DNA of 64,000 nucleotides from Locusta migratoria. Taxonomy: Eukaryota > Arthropoda > Insecta > Orthoptera > Acrididae. Every line of letters starts with the position of its first letter. Position 1 is the first letter of the stretch. Below, in pieces: positions 41,251 to 51,451 of this stretch. The translations under genes were made by a program, and so were the position numbers. The stretch spans positions 109,523,297-109,587,296 of the forward strand of contig CM048750.1 in assembly GCA_026315105.1 (NCBI GenBank). Reading direction: 5' to 3'. The notes below the pieces were generated by a model that was given only the letters and a program-made list of their open reading frames with translations, ran no database searches and was not told the DNA's origin.

Positions 41251-43375
41251 ATATTAGACAGTCTAAAATATTCATTAACTAAGGCAAGCCGGTTACATTC
41301 ACTTTGTATGTAATCACAGTGGCTCATGTTGGTAACTGTTTGATGTAGAACCATGGGAGTGACAGTCAGCTATATTGTAAATATGATATGCCCTTTCCCC
41401 TGATTAACAACCATGTTTTCACCTTATCTGACGACATCTCAAACTTTATATTTTATATTTTGTGGTAGTGCCATGTAAATTTGTAGACAACCTCATTGTT
41501 CTCCGTCCACCCTCCTCCTCCACTTTTCTTCCTTTTTCCCCCACTCTCCCTACCGCCCAGTATGCCTATAGTTGGCGTCATGTAGGAAGGCGTTTCCGCA
41601 CATAGGGGGCGGAAAGGTAGGGGAAGAGTGAAGGGGAGGAGCTACGGCCGAGTGCCAACAGTTGAGACTGCGGGAAAAACATTGCGTAACTCGCGGCCAA
41701 CCACGCGCCTAAAGACTATTGGCTACCAACGCTGTACTGGAGGAGTATGAGCATAACGGCAAGAAACTGGGCTGCCTTCTTACGTGACGCGGAGTATAGT
41801 GTCAGTTTACCAGAAAGTTATGAAGTAATATCACTGGATTATGTCCGCAGGACTATATAATTTTCCTTGACGAAACAACTATTGTATTTTTTTAATTAAA
41901 TTATCTCATTTGTTCAGTAACAATGTTTTCGACAGTTGACGATGTGGGTCAGTGTATAGCATGTTGCAAATTGTAGAACGATTGTTTATAATACCATGAA
42001 TACTAGCCTGTCTTTTACATTAGCTTACATCCAACATATCTGTAATGTAATAAATACCCCAAAGTCGATAACCTTGACTCCATGGTATGTTACAACGCCA
42101 CTTGGTCAAAGTCAAACAATATATTCTATATTTGTCTGTTTTGCAGAAGTACCATTTCGTCTTTAATGTTGCATGTCTCAATACCAATGACATACTAAAT
42201 GAGACACAACTACTTTCAATCCTTGAGCAACCCACTACTTATGTTAACCAATCTTATTCCATTTGCAACTTTGTTAACTGAGACACTGAGTGAATAGCAT
42301 AATACTTAATAATGCGTTTTTATACAAAATATTAGATCTTTGTAATCTTTTTTAGCTTCATATACTTATGCGTCATTTCCATATTAAATGAGATATATAT
42401 ACTTGTAGATTTGGAGCACCTTACCATTTAGTTTCACCATCTTCATTTTAAATTAGTCATGTGGTAGTTTACTAATTTATAATTGTACCTATTCCAATTT
42501 AATTCAAACAAACAACAAAGTTGTGTATTACCTTCTAATAATTTTAAAAACTGAGTGCACTGTAACTACAGGTAGACACTGAGCTCTTCATCATTTTGGA
42601 ATTATTGGGCATCATGTTACTTGAATTAATTATCCTATTTCAAATTATTATTGCATTTACACCTTGAACAATAATTTGATATAATTCCAGTATTCAGATT
42701 TACTTTTGTTTTTCTATTTTGTAAAAATCACGATAGCACTTTGTATACTCTCAAAAAATGTAAATATGCGTATTTGGAAACGCGTGAAATTGTATTTAAT
42801 TTGCGTACTGCCCTATGTAGGCTTGTAATTTTTGATCTTGGCATATTTACATTCTACATGTAGATGAATTCCCAAAGATAGTTGAAAAGTAAGTGCAATC
42901 AGAATGTACAATCAACATTGTAACATCTTGGAACCTCATATTGTCTAACGTTTTAAGAAGGACGATCTGTACTGTATTTATTATCACTTGCCAGTACAAA
43001 AGGATCTGGAACTTAGTTGGTGCTCAGTGTATGATGGAGTGGTACTTTAATTCTCTGCAAATTACATTTGACATTCATATTTTCAAGATGAATCTGACCA
43101 TGGTTCTTTTATTCACTGACTACCCATATAGTTATGCATATGTAAACTGTAACCCTTAAGAATGACGATTTGGTTTCCTACATGTACCAATCAATTGACA
43201 TAATGTAAGTAAATAATATTGTATTTAATTTCACACCTTTTTGTACCATTACTTATAATGTATTAATTTGTTGTAAATTTTACAGTCTACACTTCAAAAT
43301 GGCTATAAAGCCGAAATCCAGATTGTGAGGAAACATAATAAAATAATACAGTCAAATGGCGGTTAAATTATTTAA
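41251..43375. other. Unannotated sequence
   Basis: 41560-41800 is somewhat GC-rich, the rest AT-rich. Near 43300-43320, 'atggctataaagccgaaatcc' resembles the 'stem-CGAAA' ends of Penelope-like repeats. No gene recognised. Confidence 0.4.
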
Positions 43376-43381
43376 CAGATT

Positions 43382-43765
43382 CACAGAAAGTTCAAAGAAG
43401 GGCAGCTCTTTTTTTCATTATCGCGATATAGAGGAGAGAGTATCGTGGAAATTATGCACTATTTGGGGTGGAACTCATTAAAACAAAGGCGTCATTCGTT
43501 GCGACGAGATATATTTGCGAAATTTCTTTCATCAACTTTCTCTTCTGACTGTGGACATATTTTGTTATCACCACCGTCATAGGAAGACACGATCATCAAA
43601 ATAAAGTAAGAAAAATCAGATGGAAAACGAAAAGATTTAGGGGTTCCCTTTTCCCGCGACCTATTAGAAAATGGAACTGTAGAGAAACATCATAAGAGAG
43701 ATTCCATGAACCCTCCTCCATGCACTTCAATGTGACTTGCAGAGTATTTATGTAGTTGTAGATAC
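43382..43765 (+). mobile_element. CR1-like LINE 3' fragment
   Basis: Begins in the 'VQRRAA' region (as 'SSKKGSSFFHYRDIEE'), continues to 'FPFPATY' and ends 'tgcacttcaatgtgacttgc' with a degenerate GATGTA tail at 43748-43762. Confidence 0.8.
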
Positions 43766-43840
43766 TTGATGTTTCCATTTGAAAAAGGTTTTAGAAAGCC
43801 TGCGACTATGAAATGAATGGGTCTGTCTGTAGAAAACTAC

Positions 43841-44182
43841 TTCTGCAACAGTCGCGATTTTATATTATTCGGCACTGCACTTAGGAAATAATTTCCACTT
43901 TCAAGTGCGTTTCCGCGCTATCCCATTTTAGTTGCGATGTTTCTGATGTGTGTTCTGTAAACATTTATGTATCATGTGCACAAAATGCTAGTTTTAATGT
44001 TTGATACGTGTGAGATTCTACGTAAATGAATCAAGAAACATTAGACAGTAACAAAATCCAGAACTTCATACATCAGAAATATCGTGACTCAAATGGAAAA
44101 GCGGATAAACGCACTTGAAAATGGGAATTATTTCCCGAAACGCATCATGCTACGAAAAATAAAATTGCGACTGGTAGCAAAA
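43841..44182. repeat. 342-bp imperfect palindrome (MITE-like)
   Basis: The left arm (about 43841-43965) and right arm (about 44060-44182) are inverted copies. Paired segments include 'gtcgcgattttat' with 'aaaattgcgac', 'ggaaataatttcc' with 'gggaattatttccc', and 'tttcaagtgcgttt' with 'aaacgcacttgaaa'. No coding frame and no target-site duplication recognised. Confidence 0.72.
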
Positions 44183-44189
44183 GTTCAAT

Positions 44190-45105
44190 TTGTAAAAAAA
44201 AAAATACATTCTTTTTAGTTCACATTATTTTGGACGCAAAGAGATATAAGTGCATACACACTTTTACGAATCGTCATATAAAAACGATTGTTATTAGTAT
44301 AAAATTGTACTCTGACATGCAAACGGAAAATTTTACAAAGTATTTTCTATTGCACACATAAAAATTTCATTTTATGATTTAGTACAGATCTGAATTATGA
44401 TTTTCAGTTTTATCGACTATACAAGTAGTGTAGCCCTTTCTTTTGATCCCCTCAGTTATATATATGGATTATGCTCAATATTAAAGCATACGATACCTTT
44501 CCGAGGCATTTTATGTCCCTCCTCACCGTCTTCTTACGACAGGATTCCTCTAATCTTGAAGAGTGTCGTGCTGTACATCCTCTGACACATTCAATATTGA
44601 GCCAACTCCGTTGTTCTTGTTTTGAAAACATAGTGACACCTTTTCGTTAAACTTCTCGCTCACAAGTGACTGTGTTTTCCTCGATTGCGGGCACACTCGG
44701 AGGTAAGGTAGGTACGTCAACAACGTGTGCTATCAGCAACAATAGTGTTTAACATCGCATAGTGTCCGTGTGTTAGTGTGTTTCTTCGTCTACAAGTAAT
44801 GCAACAACATCTACAGTTATGTTCCAATCATTATGAAATTTTGTGAAAGTATACTTCAATCCACGAGGACAGTCGCCGAAAGTGTAATACTCACGTACAT
44901 CGAACAGTTGATGAGATATGAGGTCATAAACAATTACATGTGCGAATAACTTCTGCATTAACCCACAAAGCTTCTCATTTTCTCCTAAACCACTGGACCG
45001 ATTTCAACCAGATTTGGTACACATATTTCTTATAATGATGTAACGATTGCTGTGGAGGTAAGAACCACATATACACATGGCCTAGAGGATATGACGTCAT
45101 AAACA
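44190..45105. other. Unannotated sequence
   Basis: 44975-45075 contains 'aaaccactggaccgatttca', a phrase I recall from dispersed insect repeats, but boundaries and class are not determinable here. Confidence 0.4.
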
Positions 45106-45107
45106 AT

Positions 45108-45292
45108 GTTGTTCTTGTTGTGCCCTTCAGTCCGCAGACTGTTTTGATGCAGCTCTCCACGCTACCCTGTCCTGTGCTAGTCTCTTCATCTGACAATACG
45201 TTCGGCAACTTAAATCCTTTTGAATCTGCTTATTATATTCGTCCCTCGCTCTCCCTCTACGAGTTTTACCCCACACGCTTCCTTCTAATGCT
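45108..45292 (-). mobile_element. LINE 3' end fragment (family of 38575)
   Basis: The inverted 3' end is readable as 'cttcagtccgcagactg' and 'ttttgatgcagctctcc', followed by 'cgtccctcgctctccctcta', the complement of the 3' coding end of the LINE at 38575-41250. Confidence 0.8.
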
Positions 45293-45509
45293 GACAATGT
45301 GAGCTGGGGGCTGTAATTAGTCTATTTTTCATACTAACCTTGTGTTACTGTATCTTTCTCTTTACGCTAATTATTGAAATATGTAACATTTTTCTTTGTA
45401 GATCTTCATTTATTTTGATTTCTGTGCTTTTGGGGACACATCAGGAATGATGGACTCCTGGGATTGTAGTACATTCTATGTTTATATGAAATTTTCGGGA
45501 TTTTAATGT

Positions 45510-46660
45510 TTATTGGCGCAGCTTGGCTCCTAAAAAGTGGTTTTACGTGTTGGGCACGGTCAGGCCGCGGCAGAGCAGAGACGCTCTGGGGGGTCTCGCC
45601 CTCCCACCAACTTTCGCTCGCCTTCAGGGAAGGACGAGAGGGCTGGCTTTACCTGCTCGGCGCCGACGCTACAGGCGGCGGAGTATGTGGAATGCTTTAC
45701 AATGCTGGCCCGCGGCTTATGGTGGACGATAGCGGGGACTGCCTTTTTAGTCATTCGGCCGTTTCGCAAGAGAGGAAAGCTTTCTGCCCGTCTGGCGCCC
45801 CAGGGGTTTGGCTCCAGCGGCTGTATATATAGCACAACTTTAACATTTTTAGGTCGTGTGACCGTAGCTAGGAGCAAGGTGAAATTCCTTGCAGAGCATT
45901 CACCCTGGGAACGGTGAAATCCGCGGGAAGCGTTGGTGGCGTGGGCGGAGCGTCTTGGCAGCCGAAGAGATCGCGTCCTGATTCGGCAGAGTATTTTAGT
46001 ATTACAGCTAAACAATTTGTCAACGGCGCTACGCCATCCCATTGGTTTGACTATTAGCCGTTAGTAGATATTGGTGCGTCTTTTCGCGCGTGGGTGTGGC
46101 CGCCCGGCGCTTGCCGTGAGCTGCGGCAGAGCGCGAGGACGTACGAAGACTCGTGTCTGAGTGTCCGAAGTGCACGGACCTCGGGAGGCCCTCGGTTTGT
46201 GCGTCCGAGGGGTAAGGACCTCGGGACAGTCTCTCGTGTCTGAGCGTCCGAAGTGTACGGACCTCAGGAGACACGGAATACTCCGTTTAGTTTCGCGGGG
46301 AGGACATCGTCTTAAACGGTCCTCTGGTTAGACTTGTGTGTGATTCCGAAGATTCGGACCTTGTAGAACTTGTGTTTACTTCGCGGACGTTACATTGTAA
46401 GTCTCTATTTGAGTATTAGCGCCTTTGCGAAACGGGGATTGTTTTTACAGATCTTATTACGCAAGTGACCGATTTGTGCCAAGTTGCCTTTGTGTCACCT
46501 ACGCAAAATATTGATTAGTCTACTAGCGTGATAGAATCGCACAGAAACTGCCTAGCGACGCCGACGTCAGTGAAGCTGTGTTAAGTTACATGTCGACCCT
46601 GCTTAAATGGTCGCAGCAATTACGGTCGGATAAAAATTTCAGCTCATCGGCTCCCACCGC
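45510..46660. other. GC-rich block with repeated hairpins, possibly an LTR/leader
   Basis: High GC, a TATA-like 'gctgtatatatagcac' (45820-45835) and four short hairpins of the form TCCGA...TCGGACCT-like sequence at 46163-46179, 46203-46219, 46246-46262 and 46344-46360. The AT-rich continuation ends near 47235 at 'atggtggcgaccta', which resembles the LTR-end/primer-binding-site context of an LTR element. No protein-coding evidence. Confidence 0.35.
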
Positions 46661-47277
46661 CTGCTGCCTGCGAGCCTCAGACGATGCCGTCAATGATCAT
46701 CTGTGTGGGTAAGGTGACGCACTTGCTGGAGGGTTATAGGAATCAGACTTGTTGGATTCTGTCCCTTATTTTATTCTTTTGAGATCTGCCTATTTACTTT
46801 CGGAAGCTTAGGGCTCACGATAATTTCAACCCCCTGTGTAGCCTATCTAATAGCATTCTGTTTTGCAAAACCTCCGACCTTTGACTCAGCCAGTCATTTT
46901 TTTTGTCTCAATGTTTTAACATTTGTAAAAGATTGTTTGAATACCATTATCTGCTTTTCATGATACGAAATGTCATCTAATATATTTTTTATGCTTAGTT
47001 ATAATAAATTGATTTTGAGCAGATCGTCTTTCATTAAAGAACGTTCCTTTGTCACTATTTTGGAGGGGAAACAGAATAGTTAAATTCCATAGTTAACCAA
47101 TAATTTTTAAGTACATTTTGTTTTGTTTGTTACAACTAATACACTGCAATAGAGTAGGAATATTTATTATATGTTTGAATCTATGATCACATCATAGCTG
47201 ATCAGTAACATTTTAATTTTCCATATTTTGGATAAATATGGTGGCGACCTAAGATAATTAATTGCTGTCCTATATCG
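46661..47277. other. Unannotated AT-rich sequence
   Basis: Possibly the 3' half of the LTR-like block. Otherwise nothing recognised. Confidence 0.35.
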
Positions 47278-48742
47278 ACCTAGTTTACAACAATTCCTTG
47301 ATGTCCCAGAATGTGTCCAAGTAATCTATCCCTTCTCTTAGTCAGGATATGCCAGAAACTCCTTTTCTCACCGATTCGGTTAAGCACCTTCTCGTTAGTC
47401 ACGTGATCTACCCATCTAATTTTCATCATTCGTCTGTAGCACCACATTTCAAAAGCTTCTATCATCTTTTTATCTGAACTCCTTATCGTCCACGTTTCAC
47501 TCCCATACAATGCTGCACTCCAGCAAATGCTTTCAGAAAGGACTTCCTAGCATTTAAATTAATATTGGATGTCAGCAAATTTCGCTTCTTCAGAAACGCT
47601 TTTCTTCCCATACCTAATCTGCATTTTATATCTTCTTTACTTCGGCCATCAGAAGTGATCTTGCTACCCAAATAACAAAATTCATCTACTACTTTTATTG
47701 TCTCATTACCTAAGTAATTCCTTCAGCATCGCCAGATTTTCTGACATTGCGTTCCATTATTTTCGTTTTACTCTTGCTAATGTTCATATTATATCTTCCT
47801 TTCAAGACACTGTCCATTCCATTCAATTGCTCTTCTACATCTTTTGCAGTCTCGGACAGAATTACTATGTCATCGGCAAACTGTAATGTTTTTATTTCTT
47901 CTCCCTGCACTTTAATGCCCTCTCCAAATTTCTCCTTCCATTCCTTTACTGCCTGTTCAATGTGCAGATTGCACAACATTGGACAAAGGCTACAACCCTG
48001 TCTTACTCCCTTCCCAACCTCTGCGTTCCGCTCTTGCCCTTCGACTCTAATAACCGCTGTCCGGTTTTTGTATATGTTGAATATAACTCTTCGTTCCCTA
48101 TATTTTTCCCCTGCTAACTTCAGAATTTGGAAGAGTGTATTCCAGTCGACATTGTCAAAAGCTTTCTCCAAATCTACAAACGTTAAAAACGTAGGTTTCC
48201 GTTTCCTTAGCCGATCTACTAAGGTAAGTCGTAATGTGAGTACTGCCTCCCGTGTTCCTACATTTCTCCTAAACCCAAAATGATCTTTCCAAAGGTCGAA
48301 TTCCATACGTTTTTCCATTCGTTTGTAAATAATTCGTGTTAGTATTTTGCAACCATGACTTATTAAACTGATAGTTCTATAATTTTCACATTTATCTGCA
48401 CATGCTTTCTTTGGAAAAGGAATTACGATATTCTTCTTGAAGTCGGAGGGTATTTCACCTGTCTCATACATCTTGCATACTAAGTGGAACAATTTTTTCA
48501 TGACTGGTTCTCCTAACGATATTATCTACTCCAGGGGCCTTGTTTCGACTCAAATCCTTGAGCGCTCTGTCAAATTCTCCTATCTCATCTTCCTCCACTT
48601 CATCTTCCATTTCTAGAATACTGCCTTCTAGTTTATTTCCTTTATATAGGCCTTCTATATATCCTTTCCATAGTTCAGCTTTCCCCTCTTTGCTTAGTAC
48701 CGGTTCTCCGTTTTTTCGCAAAAAAACTGCCACATCGTGTGA
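47278..48742 (-). mobile_element. Non-LTR retrotransposon copy (family of 38575), truncated
   Basis: Minus-strand RT plus C-terminal region, truncated at the 3' side near 47278 and at the 5' side near 48742, where it abuts a duplicated junction and the tRNA-bearing array. Confidence 0.9.
47710..48501 (-). pseudogene. LINE reverse transcriptase, 263-codon open segment
   Basis: Motifs: 'FKKNIVIPFPKKACADKCEN', 'YRTISLISHGCKILTRIIYK', 'FGFRRNVGTREAVL', motif A 'FLTFVDLEKAFDNVDW', motif B 'GKGVRQGCSLCPMLCNL' and motif C 'LQFADDIVIL'. The catalytic aspartates are intact, unlike in the copy at 39790. The protein continues in another frame at 47671-47483 and 47510-47280 ('YGSETWTIRSSDKKMIEAFE'). The upstream segment 48733-48464 ('FDRALKDLSRNKAPGVDNI') is the RT entry. 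Confidence 0.9.
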
Positions 48743-48799
48743 TCTACCAGTTCTCAGTTTTTTCGCAAAAAAAAAAAAAAAACTGCCACATCGTGTGAT

Positions 48800-49465
48800 C
48801 TACGGACTCGAACCTGGGACCTTTGCCTTTCGCGGGCAAGCGCACTACCGACTGTGCTATCCCGACACGACTCCCGATGCCGCCTCACAACTTTACTTCC
48901 GCCAGTAACCCGCCTCCTACTTTCCAAACTTCACAGAGGTTCTCCTGCGAAACTTGCAAGACTAGTACTCCTGGAAGAAACGATATGGTGGAGACATGGC
49001 TTGGCCACAGCCTAAGGGATGTTTCAGGAATGAAACTTTCACTCTGCAGCGGAGTGTGCGCTGATATGAAACTTCCTGGCAGATTAAAATTGTGTGCCGG
49101 AACCGGGACTCGAACCCGGAACCTTGGCCTTTCGCGGGCAAGGGCACTGCCGACTGTGCTATCCCGACATGACTCCCGATGCCGCGTCACAACTTCACTT
49201 CCGCCAGTACCTCGCCTCCTACTTTGCAAACTTCACAGAAGCTCTCCTGCAAACCATGCAAGACTAGCGCTCCTCGAAGAAAGGATATGGTGGAGACATG
49301 GCTTAGCTACAGCCTAAGGGATGTTTCCAGAATGAAACTTTCACTCTGCAGCGGAGTGTGCGCTGATATGAAACTTCCTGGCAGATTAAAATTGTGTGCC
49401 GGAACCGGGACACAAACCTGGGACCTTTGCCTTTCGCGGGTAAGCGCATTACCGACTGTGCTATG
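48800..49465 (-). repeat. Three tandem copies of the ~300-bp tRNA-bearing repeat
   Basis: Inverted tRNA-like modules end in 'gctatcccgacacgactc' (first), 'gctatcccgacatgactc' (second) and 'gctat' (third, cut off), at 48867, 49169 and about 49464, a period of 302-303 bp. Between modules are 'gcctcctactttccaaactt', 'ggtggagacatggctt' and 'gcggagtgtgcgctgatatg'. The box B sequence is kept in the first two (inverted GGTTCGAGTCC) and changed in the third. Confidence 0.88.
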
Positions 49466-49477
49466 GAGGCTATGCAA

Positions 49478-49640
49478 GTGATATCAAAGTACATGGCAGG
49501 TTCATCGAACCACTTTTATGATATTTCTCTGTAGTTCCATATCTCTGTAGCTGGAGGGGAAAAGGAATACCTACATCTCTCTTACTTTATTATGATGATC
49601 ATGCTCTTGATTTTGGCACCAAAATTCATTCAATGCCTAG
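49478..49640 (-). mobile_element. CR1-like LINE 3' end fragment
   Basis: Inverted 3' end: 'catggcaggttcatcgaacc' then a 'gaggggaaaaggaatacct' segment equivalent to the coding end of the family. Adjoins the truncated third repeat. Confidence 0.7.
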
Positions 49641-50433
49641 CAAAGTCGCATTTTGATAAACGCGAAACAATTATTTTCAACGTATATTGTGTTAAGGGAA
49701 TGATATGGGGGACAATGTGTAGTTGAATCGGCAGAGCGCTGTTGTAACGGACGACTCTGGCCGCGGCTTCGTTTATCTCTGGAAGACATACGCTGAGGAG
49801 TGGCTCGTTTTTCATTTATTGGCCATTATCTGCCCGCTCGCTGTGAATAGCGCCTCCCGCGCCGCTAGCTCTCCGGTGAGAGCAGTTTATTAACGGCCGC
49901 CGGCGGCTCCTATCTGCGGCCAGCGCTGATGTATGGCCCGAGGCGGTCAGCCCGGCATCCGCCCGCGATCGATCGATCGGCTACAGTCGACAGTCGACTG
50001 AGATGGATCGCCGGGCCAGCGCTTCTTGCCCGGCGGACAACACAAACGCGCGTGGAGGGGGCCAGCCCTTTCCTCCCCCCCTCCATCACCACCCTTCCCC
50101 CCACCATCCCACCAGCGAACTGCTGAAATGCGCCAGCGAGAGCCGTTTACTGCGGCACGCACGCTGCGAGTAAATCGCTACACAGGGTGCACACCGCGAC
50201 GCGAACGCCACCGTCCAATTCTCTCGCCTGGTTTACGGGGCGACCTGTTTAACTGCCGTCTTTTGTTACGTTCCCCATGGCACTGCACTGCAGTTTCTCC
50301 CTTTGACGGTGCCGTGTTTATCGTGCATCTCGGTAGCGTGCTGTAACTCTCCACATATGCTTACTCTTCCAGTGACTTGTATTTGGCGCAATTTCAAATT
50401 TTGTGTGTTAAGGCGTTCAAAATGCGCACGTTG
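49641..50433. other. Unannotated, GC-rich in 49740-50340
   Basis: GC-rich, with small palindromes ('gcgatcgatcgatcgg', 'cagtcgacagtcgactg'). Overlapping open frames on both strands show no motif. It may be single-copy sequence. No gene supported. Confidence 0.4.
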
Positions 50434-50441
50434 ATCCACTA

Positions 50442-51443
50442 CAGTGGCGGATTGGGGAGGGGGGGGGGGTGGATCGCCCCCGGCCTACGGTCTTGGGGGG
50501 CCTCCAAATACCTGGAAAGCAAGGCGTTTCAAATGAAATAAATCGCAATCTGCGATCACTTATGGCTTCACTGTACTAGGTTTATATGTAATACCAATGT
50601 GCGACGAATGAAAATTTGTGCCCGGCCGGAATTCGAACCTGGGACCCCCTACTTCTTAGGCAGAAGCGTTGACCACTCCGCCACCGAGGACACAGTGGCC
50701 AGCACGACCACAGAGGACTCTTCCCTGCACGTCTCCCGCCACACCCAAATCTCCATTCGCCACACGGTCTGTTTCCTATTACCACAGCCTCTTAATTCTG
50801 TAATGCTCGCAGCCACAATACTGTATTCCCGCATCAGGGAGAACAGACCATGAGGTATCGAGATACAATTAATTGTCGTCAGGAGCCCAGCCTCGGCTTG
50901 TATACAATTATATATTTTTGACGGCGTTTTTTAATGAAATAACTCATAATTTGCAATTTATTTCATTAAAAATGAACGCTGCAGTCGGCCTGGTGACTGT
51001 GTCCTCGGTGGCGGAGTGGTCAACGCGTATGCCTAGTAAGCAGGAGATCCGGGGTTCGAAACCCGGACGAACACAAATTTTCATTCGCAGCACATTCGTA
51101 TTACATCTAAACCTAGTACAGTGAAACCATAAATGATCGCCAATTGCGATTTATTCCAATAAAAATGAACGCTGTAACGTCAACAAAAATATATAAAGGG
51201 TTTTATTTTTTTATTTTTTATGATTGTTATTTTATTATTATTATTATTATTTTTTAAATTTTTTAGCATGATTCTGCTAGGGCCTTCAAATCTCGAAAGC
51301 TATTTTTTTTACACTGCCCGTGACTCTTGTCCTGGTGGGGCCTGCAATTTTTTTAATTGTAATAAATATATCTCCAAGTGGACGAGGGAATCCTCACTCT
51401 TTCGTCACCGCCACGGGCCTCCAACAGCCTTAGTTCGCCACTG
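50442..51443. mobile_element. Non-autonomous hAT transposon, 8-bp TSD
   Basis: Ends CAGTGGCGGA... and ...TTCGCCACTG form short terminal inverted repeats, flanked by ATCCACTA at 50434-50441 and 51444-51451. An 8-bp duplication with CAGTGG-type ends is diagnostic of hAT elements. No transposase frame is present. Most of the interior is a pair of inverted tRNA-bearing repeats (50520-51170). Confidence 0.87.
50520..51170. repeat. Inverted pair of tRNA-like repeats, family E
   Basis: The left copy (minus, 50520-50700) and right copy (plus, about 50985-51170) share the module 'cctcggtggcggagtggtca' ... box B 'GGTTCGAAACC' (left: inverted 'gaattcgaacctggg'), then 'aaattttcattcg' and 'gtactaggttta' in the outer parts. 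Roughly 290 bp separates them. Confidence 0.82.
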
Positions 51444-51451
51444 ATCCACTA

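Noticed and set aside
45506..46042. Overlapping 100-160-codon frames on both strands in the GC-rich block
   Set aside because: Several frames are open at once on both strands, as expected from high GC. None carries a recognisable domain.
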